64,000 nt of DNA from Sipunculus nudus (Eukaryota > Annelida > Sipuncula > Golfingiida > Sipunculidae), in the NCBI GenBank assembly GCA_026874595.1, contig CM049310.1:82929056-82993055 (forward strand). The letters are read 5' to 3'. Both the position numbers and the translations under genes were made by a program. A model generated the notes under the pieces. The model was given only the letters and a program-made list of their open reading frames with translations. It ran no database searches and had not been told where the DNA came from. The first letter of the stretch is position 1. Every line of letters starts with the position of its first letter. Positions 9,393 to 21,035 of this stretch are shown here, in pieces.

Positions 9393-10790
9393 GTTAGTAG
9401 AGAATTGGAACCAAGGAGGTCGCTGCACTATTCCTTGTCCCCAGTGTACATTTGGCCCAGTGAGATATTGCCATGCCCGGTAACAACGATTTGTAAGAAC
9501 AAATAACAGCGCATCATGCGGACAGAATTTCACGTGTTTCAGCTGAAGCTAAACGAAGCTGTCAGTTACATTTTAAATAACATATTTTGCAATGGCTTTG
9601 GGAGAAAAGTATTCATTTGTCAACCCGATTTTTCTACTTCGCATTTCTTAAAGAGGCTTTAAGATACTGGGCTTCAGTGCGGACAGCTATTTTTTCCTAT
9701 CAATTGGAGAACATTTCAGTAGCTTGAAAAGGGTATCCCTGCATTGTTGAGGCTAAACAGCCTTAGGCCGTTCTTTAAAGAAGCTTTGAAGAACCTTTGA
9801 TGTTCTGGTCAGAGAGATCTTCCTTTCAACCGAGGAATTATTCCGCTGCGTCTAGGTGTATCTGAGAATGTGACAGATAAAGTCCCCCGAGCGACCGCAA
9901 GACTTAGCAAAAAAGGGCCCTCCAAATCTATGCGAAATGTTAGAAGATATCACCCCTTGAGGTGATCTTTCAAGCAGCGCTCCGGTGGACAAGAATGTGA
10001 CGCTCTTCTCCATAATATATAACTGACATTATTGAATCGTCTTTTAATCAGTCTAAGTATCTCCTACATGTGTAGAATCGAAAATAATATAAAATATTAA
10101 AAGCGATATTTAAAAAAATGAACTGAAATCTCATATTTCAAGGGAAAAGGAATTTGTATAGAATTCCTTCATTTTGAAAAATTATGCATTTAACACTTAT
10201 CGATTTACCAGAATAAATCCTTTCAAAATTACTCAATTCTCAATTTATGATCATATGGTGTCTCATCCTTATGTCAGTTATCAATATATATCGAGATCTG
10301 TAATGTCAGCGAAAGTTTGCCATAAACAGCCTTCCAGGGCGTCACCATGGTTACAACATCTCGCAAAGAATTTTATTCCACTTGGTATTTTCCTGGTTTT
10401 ATTTTTATTGACACTTGTTTATATTTGTTTTTTTTTTTTACATTTTCTCTCATATTTTTTTTTTTTTTTTTTTTTTTGCTGAGAGAAATCCGAATAAGAG
10501 CTCCAGTCCTTTCGCTTTTTAACCATCTGACAACAAGTGACCAGTGGCCCATGGCATTCAGCTTAAATAAGTACTATTGCAACACTGTTGAACAAAAATA
10601 TATTAGCATTGAAATTTCAAAATGAAACACGCATTGCTTCTGAAACAGTTAGACTTGGGGCCGCTAGTTATTATTACAACAGTGACCGTTATTATACATT
10701 AGTGGTTGTTTGACGCATTCAGTATTGTAAAAAAAGATCACTGGTAATATAACTTTAAGATACAATATGAGGCCTTTGTGGGGATAGAGG
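9393..10790. other. No gene recognised; T-rich tracts at 10430-10480
   Basis: AT-rich sequence. Poly-T runs produce a Phe-rich 102-codon frame (10174-10482) that I do not accept as coding. An X-box-like palindrome GTCACCATGGTTAC lies at about 10339. Confidence 0.4.
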
Positions 10791-10801
10791 GCTAAATTAT
10801 A

Positions 10802-11235
10802 TACTGTGGTTGCCTTTTTGTTCGCGAGGGTTTTAATTTCGCGATATTCGCGAATGGGAAATAATCGCGAAAATGAAACCCTCGGGAATAATCGGCCAAT
10901 TGAGAATGTCCTTCTTATTTAGTGTAATCAATACTTGTATGGTAATAGGTTAAAACAGAGAGAATTTTTTAAATAAATTACATCCTTGCAGGTATAGGGA
11001 AATGTAAGCCTTAAATTTGAACTAAACCACCTATGCTGTGTGTTGGGGCCTATCATTATATAAGAAAATGTCACAAACTCATGACTTATTCTCATTTTAT
11101 AATACAAACAGGTATATGGCTTTGCCAAAGATTTGATATAGGTTCTGTGAGATCGCGAAAATGAAACCCTCGCAAAACATTAAAAATGGATATTCGCGGA
11201 ATTTCAGCCTCGCAAATATGAAGCCAACCACAGTA
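10802..11235. mobile_element. CGCG-rich TIR element family M2, best-bounded copy
   Basis: It starts TACTGTGGTTGCCTT and ends AAGCCAACCACAGTA, giving an inverted terminal repeat with a TA target-like boundary. Both arms carry TTCGCGAGGG, TTTCGCGATATTCGCGAAT and ATCGCGAAAATGAAACCC or their complements. About 434 bp, no transposase. TA target preference fits Tc1/mariner-like or related superfamilies, but termini alone do not settle this. Confidence 0.75.
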
Positions 11236-12354
11236 TGTTTTTCAGAGAATCATTTTACTCTTAAGTTTTTGTAAGAATCTCGGGTGAAATTTCCACCTGA
11301 AACATCAACCAAGTAAACCGGCTTGAGGTAATCGCACTTGTCAGAAACTCATACCGCTTTTATCTTAGGCTTTGCAACCAGAAGCTACGGGTCTGCTAGG
11401 ACGCTTTGGTCCAAAAAAGATCTCGAGGATCTCTGACGCATTCTCTTGGTTGAAGGTTACATAGTAGAAAATATCTAAAATTTCCTGTGAATTAACGTTG
11501 GAATAAGACCAAAATTAAATGCAGCTCTTAAAGAACGTACTGTATTTAGAAATAGGGGTGTCTCGGGTTTATAACTTTGAGTTGATGCACAATGCAATAC
11601 TCCGCTCTCATTGGTCTGTTTACAATTTTGGCATGGTGCCAAAACAGCGGTAAAAGTGAAGGAGCTATAGAACGACGGCATGGTATATAACCACTTCGCA
11701 AGGAGTGTGCCCTGTTATGTATTTATGATTTGTAATTATCGCTACAGTTAGAATTGGTTGCGTAAAAGTAGTTTTGGTAAAAAAAGACACATTTCAAATT
11801 CATGTAAGACTTATCGTTTTAATCAAATCGATTAAATATCAACCGTTCACCTGTATGATTGGATTACATTGGTTTCAACTTTACTTTTTCGTCATTGTCA
11901 ATGTGCTACTAGAACACGTCTCACAATGGCGACAATGCTCGGTCTCAGCGTGACGTCATCAGCTCTCTGTTCCTCCGACATCGTTAAAACCCAAAGGATA
12001 ACAGAGAATAAAGCCCGTCTGTCTAGACAAGCATTTACTTTTTACATGCTTGTGTACAAGAGCCGAGGTGATTCTTAGGTGACAATACTGCACGCCTTCA
12101 AAGTGCCAAATGCGTTCCTTTGTATTCATAAGGGCACTGGGGTTTAGAGCTCCAGGGAACAGCTATTAAGATGCGATACCTATCTAGCGGTTGCCATGGA
12201 AACTAAATTCATCCGCCCCCTTAATGTTGAGGTGTCTTGTAACCCTTCCTTCTGGTATCCAGAGAACTGCTTTATAACGTTAGGACTTTCATGATATCAC
12301 TTTTATGAATTCCTCTTATCATACAAATATAGTTTTTTTTTATAGATTTTTTTT
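11236..12354. other. No gene recognised; CRE-like octamer and X-box-like palindrome
   Basis: A short frame starting at ATGGCGACAATG (11925; longer frame from 11869) encodes about 50-69 residues without a recognised domain. TGACGTCA is at 11951-11958, and GGTTGCCATGGAAAC at about 12190 resembles an RFX X-box. None of these proves a promoter. Confidence 0.3.
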
Positions 12355-12415
12355 TTGTTCGCCAAGGTGTCAAATTCGCGATAGTTGCAAAAGGGAAAAT
12401 ATCTTTAATAATGAT
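12355..12415. mobile_element. M2 left-arm fragment
   Basis: TTTTTGTTCGCCAAGGTGTC, AAATTCGCGATAG and AAGGGAAAATAT follow the order of the M2 left arm. No right end was found nearby. Confidence 0.45.
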
Positions 12416-12540
12416 ATTTATTTTATTATACATATAAATCAAAGATAGACAGTGTAAAGAATATCAGACCTTAATTCTCCGTAACCTGGGTTTAAAGGGA
12501 ACTATTCATTTACCACGTATGTTTAATATAGAGTCTATAT

Positions 12541-12932
12541 TGTTACGGAACCTAATATCAACATATCACGTATGCGTGATAAACATACGTGTCCGCTGGA
12601 ATATTCTCTCACCTCCCTCTCGGCTCTAAAACACAGCCCCCTATTTATAACTTTTCACCTCCAGCCGAGAACGTTCCGTTGCTCGAACATTCTAAAGAAT
12701 CTAACACAGTACACACGTTCAAAGAACAAACTAGAACAAAAAGAACGCTGTGTATCTAGGGTCCAACCAATGCGGATTAAACAGAGCCTGCAACATCCGG
12801 CCAGGCGAGGCCGCTACAACATGAGCTACGCGTGGCACACAAACAGAATGCCAACAACACATGGAACATTTGTGTGCACAATAAAACAATCATCTGTAAC
12901 CACTGCACACAATTAAAGGGGTGCCTGTAACA
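12541..12932 (-). mobile_element. LTR-like element, copy L2 (solo LTR with 4-bp target duplication)
   Basis: On the plus strand it begins TGTTACGGAACCTAATATC and ends GCCTGTAACA, giving the short TG...CA inverted ends expected of an LTR. ATAT directly precedes (12537-12540) and follows (12933-12936). Read on the minus strand it has TATAAATAG (12642-12650) followed by GGGGGCTGTGTTTTAGA and ATTCCAGCGGAC, matching copy L1. Relative to L1 it lacks about 400 bp between ATTCCAGCGGAC and ATCACGCATAC. Near its 5' end it carries an approximately 34-bp direct duplication around TTTTATTGTG. No internal coding region adjoins it. Confidence 0.75.
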
Positions 12933-12962
12933 ATATTAATATTGTGTTTTGATTTAAAATAT

Positions 12963-13280
12963 TATAGTACCTGCCAGTATTTCGTTTCAAAACTGTTTGC
13001 CTTCTCCTGTACACAAGTGCATTTTAGGTTCTCTGGGCACGATCACTAGGGCAAAACATAAACGGGCCATCTGGTGGCCGTACCCAGCAAATTCATACAT
13101 GAAGAATTTTCAAGCTACAAACCGGTGTTTCTTCTTTCTTGTCGCGCATGCGCAAGAACGGACATCTGGTCACGCAGTCTTGTCGTTGTAAATATGCTAA
13201 CGTGGACTGTATTAACTCACACACAGAACCATAACAACATATAAAATAGTTTCATTGGAGATAGTGAGTCTGTGTGCCGG
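12963..13280 (+). repeat. Dispersed repeat family D2, copy 1
   Basis: Shares, in order, CTGTTTGCCTTCTCCTGTAC, CCATCTGGTGGCCGTACC, a TTTCTTCTTTCTTGTCGCGCA block, GGTCACGCAGTC and ACTCACACACAGAACCATAA with 31436-31770, and the later blocks with the minus strand of 38390-38650. The 64-codon frame at 12997-13191 is not shared as a conserved peptide, so this is treated as a repeat. Confidence 0.65.
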
Positions 13281-13813
13281 GATATTTTTGCTAGCATTTT
13301 ATTTTGTGTTCAGCCAAAATGAACTGACGACGTGAGACATTATAAATACTATTGCATATGCTTGTGTATATATAACTTTAAGAGATGAAATATTGAACTT
13401 TTGGCAAATAGGTCACGCTAAAAATTAGTCATACTAACTGTGTAGTCCGCTAATGCATCGTTTTTCAGAGCGCATGGTATTCAGGGACGTATTCAGGAGG
13501 GGATTCTGTAAGGAGCCATCCCCTCCCCCCCCCCCAATTTTACTTTGCTTGCAATATTGAGTTAAAATTTAAAGACACAAATTATCAGCTAAGAAAATGA
13601 TAATATGAAAGTTATTTTAAAAACATGAAAAATCAGTCATGTTAACGTCAAGTTTAATTACTGAACCGTGAACGCTTTCGTTTTTCGTTCACAACTTGAA
13701 CACAAATGAAGAAAATTGTCACAGGATAACTATAAGAGGATGAAGAATCATTAAAATAAGTGGGCTTTTCTCTTGTTTTGAGTCTCTTGTTATTGAAGTT
13801 CTATATATATATA
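13281..13813. other. No feature recognised
   Basis: AT-rich sequence with a short poly-C run near 13526-13537. Confidence 0.4.
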
Positions 13814-14172
13814 TATTCGGTGGTTGTCTTCATATTCGGGAGGTTAATATTTCGCAATTCTCATTTTTCCGTGTTGTCCGAGTGTTCCATTTTCGCCATC
13901 TCGCCATACAAAAGACATCCACACAGTATAACCATTATTATATGAATAAATTATGCACTCAGACCCAAAGGGACATAGATCAAGTAAAAAATTATTGTTC
14001 ATCGGTAGCAGATAAGTTAAAAGATAACTTTAATAATAGCAATCTTTGAACATACAATAAATTATATTATTTATGATATAAATGTTTCACCTTTCAACGA
14101 TGGGTTTAATTTTCGCATTAATTTCCACTTCAAGAATATCTTAAATTTTAAGGCAAAAAGGCAACCACAGTA
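13814..14172. mobile_element. CGCG-rich TIR element family M2, copy of ~360 bp
   Basis: The left end TATTCGGTGGTTGTCTTC and the right end AGGCAACCACAGTA are inverted. Interior motifs CCATTTTCGCCATCTCGCC, AACCATTATTATATGAAT and ATAGCAATCTTTGAACATA link it to the degraded copies at 8620-9392. Confidence 0.7.
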
Positions 14173-14200
14173 TATATGCAGTCTTTTGACTGCGATTGTG

Positions 14201-14258
14201 CCCCCCCCCCCCCACCTCCCGCACCCCTACCCCCCCCCCCCCCCCCCACCCCCTTTAT
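14201..14258. repeat. Poly-C tract
   Basis: Two C runs (about 14201-14213 and 14230-14247) separated by ACCTCCCGCACCCCTA. Confidence 0.9.
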
Positions 14259-14948
14259 TTTGTAAAACCTCGCTGCGAGCTTAGTACTCTGACGTTAAAA
14301 TGTGGTAGAAATCATTGACTGCTTGAAGAATTCAGCGCGGCAATATAAAAATATTCCATGAATAGAATTGTGCCAAACCTTTCCGTAAAGAATAAACCAA
14401 CCAGCTTAGTATCTGGTTTCATAAGCCATTAACAAAATACCGTTCTCTATCTACCGTCAACTATTACCCTAAGTGCTTAAGAGCTGGTATCTTGTCATCT
14501 TGTGAAATAGCACTGTGTCATCGTTTTCTATTTATAGATCACCTTGACAACAGTTTCACAGGAAGTTAGTTTTGAAGGATTCTACACTAGATTTCCACGT
14601 GTAACTTGCCTTTACTGCGGGACTCGTGTCAGAGATTTTAATGATGCCGACATGATGTGATCACGTGACTGGTTTCATCCGCAGCTTCCCCGAGGATGCT
14701 GGGAATTATAAAAAAAAAAACTCACGCGAGTAAACATGTTTCAGCGACAGCCTTGAAACACTCAATAATAAAAAAAAATGGATGTCATGAAAATACGCTC
14801 ATTTCCTTGCCGCGCACAGCTCCATCTTCTGGCACTGATCCTGTCCTTAGACCAAGCATGAGAGACGTCTTATCTTTTCATATGAAAAAAATAAGACTGG
14901 TTTTATGAATATATTTTTTATTACATTTTGACTCATCGATATCAGATC

Positions 14949-14950
<2 letters not shown>
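14259..14950. other. No gene recognised
   Basis: AT-rich with short poly-A runs at about 14711 and 14769. The 70-codon frame at 14696-14908 shows no recognised motif. Confidence 0.4.
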
Positions 14951-15002
<52 letters not shown>

Positions 15003-15017
15003 ATATGTATATATATA
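14951..15017. repeat. (TA)n/(GT)n compound microsatellite
   Basis: About 40 bases of alternating TA followed by GTGTGTGT and further TA-rich sequence. Confidence 0.95.
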
Positions 15018-15316
15018 AATATATATTATATTAAATAATAATACAGGTATACATATATATGAAAATAATAAATATGATATCAAATTATATAATAATAATA
15101 ACAATACCCGGATGCGGACAGGAGTTCATGTAATATTGTCATGTATTAAAAATATATTTATATTGGATTCCGATCTAAATATTATTACAAATGAATACAT
15201 ATGTTAAAATCATTTAAAATTAATATACATTTTCAAAAATAGGAAAAAACAAATTAAAAGTGTTGTTTCTGCCAGTTTATATGACATATACAATAACATT
15301 ATAATAAATACATATA

Positions 15317-15480
15317 CAGTCGGTCCTGCTTAATTGGTTTATCGTATAATTGTATATCCCGTTTAATTGTTTAAAATAATGTAAACCAAAACCTTTTCAT
15401 ATGTCTTTTTAATAAAATTCTCCGTTTATATGAATATGTGATAAATGTATATATCGGGTAATTGTATTGTGTATCATGCA
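15317..15480 (+). mobile_element. Possible pogo/Tigger-like left terminus
   Basis: CAGTCGGTCCTGCTTAATT directly after TATA resembles the CAGTCG...-type inverted termini of pogo/Tigger elements. It is followed by several TTAATTG/GTATATCCCG sub-terminal motifs, as in that group. A possible right end (ATTACCTGTACGGTCAATCGG, about 15795) is weak. No transposase frame was found. Confidence 0.35.
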
Positions 15481-15514
15481 CGACAATCCCATCTTTCATG
15501 TGCGACAACGGTCT

Positions 15515-15655
15515 TACGGACTACTGACCGCCCGGTGCACTAATTAGCCTTTGATATTGCTCGCCCGACAGCTTTGAAGGGTTACCTCATGGACCACTGA
15601 CGACTCATTCTTCTAATTAGCCTTTGATATGATTCGAGCCACATGCTGAAATGGT
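15515..15655. repeat. Diverged tandem duplication, ~76 bp
   Basis: Two blocks share GGAC(T/C)ACTGAC, then CTAATTAGCCTTTGATAT and (C/T)TCG. Confidence 0.55.
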
Positions 15656-15936
15656 TTTCCTCCTTGGTTACATGCTTAATTAAATGTGTGTTTGATGTGT
15701 TATTTCTACACATGCTCCTTGGACAAACGGTCACCGGGTAGGCTGCATTATAAACACTAAATACGCAATGAACATGGTCTTTTATTCGAGAGAATTACCT
15801 GTACGGTCAATCGGTGAATATGTTTTATAATTCATAATAAAATCCGTAAGGAAAACAGTATCGATTAAATTTTTTTTTAATTCGAAGTTTGAATCTGTAT
15901 TTTGCTGGGCTTATGTGACCTCTCACCTTATTGACC

Positions 15937-16310
15937 TTTGACATAGTCACGTGACCAGTATACAGCCAGCCATGCACACTGCGTAGGATCGTACTCACAA
16001 CTGTTTTGAGTAAAAGCTTCTCTGGCGTTTTCAAGAAGACCACACACGAATAGGTAAACGTGCAGAAAGTTTGTTTAAAGTTAACAAAAAGAAGATAATA
16101 CGTATCATTAAAATCAAAATCTTTAAGGAATATTGCTAAACTTCGTGATCTTTGACACATTCACGTGGTCGTTAAGCTGTCAGCCATCTTGCAGTATCGC
16201 TTTTTATAGATAACATACAAGAACAGGTGAATGCACAGTATTACTCTATTTCTTAGTTGAAACAAATAAAATGTTTCATGATGAATCAAAATCCTTTAGG
16301 AATCGTACCC
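15937..16310. repeat. Diverged ~210-bp direct duplication
   Basis: The order GACCTTTGACATAGTCACGTG, CAGCCAGCCAT, a tract around ATAGGTAAACGTGCA, AACAAAAAGAAG and ATCAAAATCTTTAAGGAAT recurs as GATCTTTGACACATTCACGTG, GTCAGCCATCTT, AACAGGTGAATGCA, AACAAATAAAATG and ATCAAAATCCTTTAGGAAT. The 111-codon minus-strand frame lying across the first copy is not conserved in the second. Confidence 0.6.
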
Positions 16311-18110
16311 ATACCTCCTACTACGGGTAAAATGTGTTCAGCCCTCCCTGTCTTAAAACCAAATAGCGTCCACGTATGAAGAAAAATGTGAGGCAGAGCT
16401 AATAGTAAATGAAGACAACACGACGTCAGATTTACCCCGTACCACCAACAGGTGGCAGCATATACACATCTACCAACTGAATGGGATTGAATAATATTAA
16501 ACAAGAGTTAGATAAGAGCAGTAACCTATCATGGAAGAAATACTCCAGTATTAGAAATACTCTACCCTGTTGAGTATTGAGAGCTAAGAATGAGGATGAC
16601 AGGTTTAGGTCGACATAAAAACGACTTAAATATGAGTAATATCCAAAGTTACAGCCTGATCTCCCATGCGTCGGCACGTGGTCTTTGTTTACTTGAGGGG
16701 CGATTGCCCCGACCCCTAGCGGTAAAAACAAACATGAATGCCCATAGATGTACTCCGATTCGGGTCATTTTTCAGACGCCATTATTTTTTCAATGTTAGT
16801 ATGATAAAATTGTCTGTCCACTCATAGTTGTGTCCTGCCATCTGTAGCAGGCAATGGATATTTTTAAATCATATGACCATTGTCATGTTACTTGTGAAAT
16901 GGCCTCTTTCAACATGTCTATGACCTACTGACACGTCGAGGGGGACCGCTCAGAAAATCCATGAAACAGTGGGTAAATTTACCGACAGCAGTAAACTGAC
17001 CATACTCAAAGGAAAGAGCATAATAAAATATACGGTTATGGAAAATATCAGACTTCAAAGTGGTTTAGCAAAGCCAGGGTACACATTTTTGTGAGCGTCA
17101 GCTGGTTCCTGAGCGCGGAGGCCGGAGCGCCGTCAGTCACGAGGTCAACCCCTATGGATGTACACGAGAATATAACACAAACAGATGATGAAATAGCCAA
17201 AATATGGCTACAATATGAAAAACGGATCAATTTAAAAATAAATTATATGGGATGGTACAACCTATCACAGGGCCAAGAACATTATTTTGACCAACTACGA
17301 TAGCCTTGAGCGCTGCATGATGAGCCTTATTCAGGCTGTAAATATTGTCAGAAAGCCCTTATACCGTGACGGTATTTTAATATTTTTTATAAAAAAAACG
17401 GTGAAAACAGGTCTAACTTTCTTAATGATATAAAACTGAACGTAAACTGCAAAACAGCTACTAATCACGTGCAGAGCAGGCTTCCGATGAGCTTATACAT
17501 GTAAAGGCAATGCTACGAGACATCACATGCACACAGCTTGGCCGCTCTGAAGTTAGTTTTTGGGTCAGCGAAGTGTGTCGTCTCTATGGTTACGACCCGT
17601 GACCTGAGTCAGTGGGTGCATGTTTACCCTGTGAATATGGCCACCGAAGCGGTAGGTCACGGGCGAAAACACCGAGTCAAATTAACGCCTAAAGAATAAT
17701 TTATATGATTAGCACAGAGATGGCAGCTCGGCATATGGATCATAGGTACCCTTTGCATCATAGTTTATAATTAAAAATGCGCTTATTGTTTTAGCAACGA
17801 TAGGGTACAGTGTCAAAGATCGGGTTTGAAGCGGTGCCTGTGACACGCTCGCTTGCTCCACTTCGATGCACTGACACGGTTTCTTGTATGGTTTGTCTAT
17901 TAAAACTTGCTATTTATTCAGGATTGGTATATATTTCATTTATTTCAAAGAATCAAGGTTTCACACTGGTCGCCTGTCCGAATAAAGCCGTGTACTAAAA
18001 TGTCCCAACGGTCGTAGTACTCGCCTTACCAATAGGTGGCGTGTGTGTATTTTGAAAACCAAATCTCATTTAAATATGTTAATGAAGCACGGGAGTTCAG
18101 GCTGGTTAAG
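16311..18110. other. No gene recognised
   Basis: Mixed-composition sequence. Overlapping minus-strand frames at 16286-16731 (72 and 99 codons) and a plus-strand frame at 17091-17303 have no recognised domain. The short ATG frame at 17637 (MATEA, then GTAGGT) could be a first exon and donor, but nothing supports this. Confidence 0.3.
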
Positions 18111-18112
18111 GA

Positions 18113-18665
18113 CACCATAAACAACAGATCAGTATGAGGAGTATTCCATGTTAAGTGCACAATAAACAAAAGTTCAGTATGAGGAGTATTCCATGTTAAG
18201 TGCACCATCAACAGGAGTTTAGTATGAGGAGTATTCCATGTTAAGTGCACCATCAACAGGAGTTTATTATGAGGAGTATTCCATGTTAAGTGCACCATCA
18301 ACAGGAGTTTAGTATGAGGAGTATTCCGCTTTAGTACACCATAAACAGGAAGTAAGTATGAGGAGTGTCCTATGTGAAGTACACCATAAACAATGACAAA
18401 ATTTAGTATGAGGAGTATTTAATGTTTAGTACATCATAAACAGGCGTTTAGTATGTCGAGTATTCGATGTAAAGTACACCATAATCAAGAGTTTAATATG
18501 AAGTGTATCTCGTTGGAGGACACAATAGTTCCATGTATAGTACTATTAACAGGAGTTTAGTATGAGGAGTATTCCATGTTTAGACACCACGAATAGGAGT
18601 TTATTATGAAGAGTATATCTCATGTTTAGAACAATATCAAACAAGAGTTTAGTATGAAGAGAATG
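18113..18665. repeat. 45-bp minisatellite, about 12 degenerating units
   Basis: The unit is built from AGTATGAGGAGTATTCCATG, TTAAGTGCACCAT and AACAGGAGTTT. The first four units are nearly identical; later ones diverge with indels. Because 45 is a multiple of three, the minus strand stays open as a 15-residue peptide repeat (MVHLTWNTPHT...), which ends as soon as the units diverge. Confidence 0.9.
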
Positions 18666-18973
18666 ATGGTATCGAGCATCCCTTAGGTGTCACTACATTG
18701 TTACTCATGTTAATTATATTTGAATTTTATATATACATACACTTGAAGACCAAAAACAACGAGGAAATTCAGAAACGTTGTCTCAGAGGAGTTACGGGAC
18801 AACGATTCAGTCCATCGTCAGGTTTAGTAAATGTGATGCAAATAAACTGCTGATCACAATATAAATATATAACGAACATACACATACGCACCCGTGCGTG
18901 CACACAAACACACACGCGCGCACACGCAGACATAAATTGTAGTTGGTTTCACATAGGCGAGTTACAAATTTAC

Positions 18974-18974
<1 letters not shown>

Positions 18975-19053
<79 letters not shown>
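18975..19053. repeat. (TA)n microsatellite, ~79 bp
   Basis: Long uninterrupted TA tract preceded by CA/CG-rich dinucleotide sequence at about 18879-18930. Confidence 0.97.
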
Positions 19054-19056
<3 letters not shown>

Positions 19057-20685
19057 ACCCCACAATTTAAAATAGAGTAAGCACGGTTAAAATCACTGCA
19101 ATAAGTGTCAACAGCGAGACCGCACACTTTGTGAGAAGATATGAGTTTGAGAATCGAGTTTTCTTTAGAACCACAGTGTTGCAGTCTCTTTATTCTGAAT
19201 TCAAAGGTCCCTCCCTCTATGTTCTATTATCAAGTTAGGAGGGAGTCGCTGGATGTGGTGACGGCGGCTTGATTGAGTCCTGCCAATGTTTCAGCATGCG
19301 CATCATGTGTTCAGACAGACTTAACTGAAAATTACGATAAAGCCTTGTCCGATTTACGCCAGTTCGCGTCGGGCAATCCCACCTAATCTCACGCCAAAGT
19401 GATTTCAAATAAGTCGGGGGACCTGGCGTAAGCGACTAGTAAATAAAGAAAAGGAAGGAAGGATTCACTTCTTTTGGCCATATGCAGGAAGGCCACTGTG
19501 ATGTGTTCAGTGGAAAAGGCAAAGCAGCAGATTAGGAACCAATTTGGTGTTTAAGTCACCAAATCGGGGTCGCTCACGCAGCGAATTAGCGCCTCGTTTT
19601 GATGAACAGGTCCCGAGATGGCGGGGAGGAACGAGTAAAAACTGGACCGTCCGGGAAAAGGGGGACAAAACAGGGCTTAAAAAGATAGCTTATTGGAGAG
19701 CTAAACATGGAGATATCTAATTACATTTGAAAACCACCCATCCCCGCACGGGAGTTTCTGATAAGATCTTATTAATGAAATTCCCATGCCCGGCACCTGT
19801 GAATGGCCAGAAAGCCTTATGGGTGTACCTTGGGCTTGCTTAGAGCCGGCCTCAGGGAGTTATCCAAGCGGAATCGCAGGGGGTCAAGCCACCCCCCACC
19901 CCCACCCCCCACCCCCAACCCACACATACACACCACAACTCGGCTTTGCATTTAACATTGGGGAAGTTTATCTAATTCCAGCCACTAAATATCTGCCTGT
20001 GAAAATTTTAGTATGATTCAAACAATTTTCAAATTATGAAAACGTGGGTCGTGTTCATATCAAATATTCAATTATTGTATTCCTTCGAATGCAACTTGGC
20101 ACATTACTTCTGAATCGTTCATGAGACAACTTAGAAATATAGAGTTTAATTGTTATGCATTCCACACAAATAATTGCGTACTTTATCTGTTTGCAATAAT
20201 TAGAACCTTTTTTAACCTATTCACTTATGCTGTTGCACCTGCTGTAGTTTATTTTATGCTGAATATTTAAATTTCCCGAAAATAATAAAATCACAAGAGA
20301 AATCAGCTACAAATATCATTGACAATGTCAAAGATTTTCCGGTAGTTTTTATTCTGCCAGGAAAAATGAAAGATTTTTTTGACGGAACCGAAAAAAAAAT
20401 TCCCCGGTTTCCCTCCTTCCTTTCCCTTTTTCACCCTTAATGTCAATAGTAGAAATCCAAGAGAAGAAACCAGAAGTGATCCAAATGGCTGAGAAAAACA
20501 ATTCTTGATGTACACCCTAAATCGGTATGGGAGCGTGCATGGCCCGGCCGGCCAGAATTCAACATTACTAGCAGATTTCTCGCACCAATGAAAAAAATCC
20601 GGCCGTCAAATAAGATAAATCAGTAGAAAAACTGACACATGACACATATATAAATCTTTATACTAGGATTCCTAAGCTAAGCGCA
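19054..20685. other. No gene recognised; C-rich tract at 19890-19935
   Basis: Includes a short CACCCCC low-complexity block and an inverted pair TTACGCCAG (19354) / CTGGCGTAA (19423). No exon or repeat-family member was recognised. Confidence 0.4.
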
Positions 20686-20689
20686 GCAC

Positions 20690-21035
20690 TTTGTGGAGCG
20701 TGGTGGCCTTTATAATGGTTAGCGCTCTGGACCTGTGACCGCAAAGTCGTGGGTTCGCGCATCGTTCTAACCGACGTCTGCGTTTAGACTCCTGGCCAAA
20801 GTCTTAACCACAAGGGTGGGCTCTCTCGACCAAGGAATAAATGGGAACTGGTCATGGGAGGAAGGTAAATGTAGAAGGAATAGCCTTCTAGCGCCTGTTA
20901 TGACTGCTTGGGTTGTATGTTTTCCCTGGGAGCCGAGAAAAGTTACAAGAATGAACAGGCCCAAAAAACGAGGCAGGCAAAGTGTAAAGTCGGATGAGAC
21001 TGACATCGTCGGTTATATCAAACTATAAACCTCCA
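20690..21035 (+). mobile_element. tRNA-derived SINE, separate family
   Basis: The head has an A-box-like TATAATGGTTAGCGCTC, an anticodon-loop-like CCTGTGA and a B-box-like GTGGGTTCGCGCATCG. The body continues with TGGTCATGGGAGGAAGG and CTGGGAGCCGAG. The tRNA ancestor may be Thr-like (TGT in the loop), but pairing is imperfect. Frames of 70-79 codons on both strands are by-products. No second copy was found in the window. Confidence 0.65.

Noticed and set aside
17637-17654. Possible first coding exon MATEA followed by GTAGGT donor
   Set aside because: Five codons and a hexamer are too little evidence; no downstream exon was found.
18026-18301. 91-codon minus-strand frame with 15-residue repeats
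   Set aside because: The 45-bp minisatellite keeps its frame open by arithmetic; it closes where units diverge.
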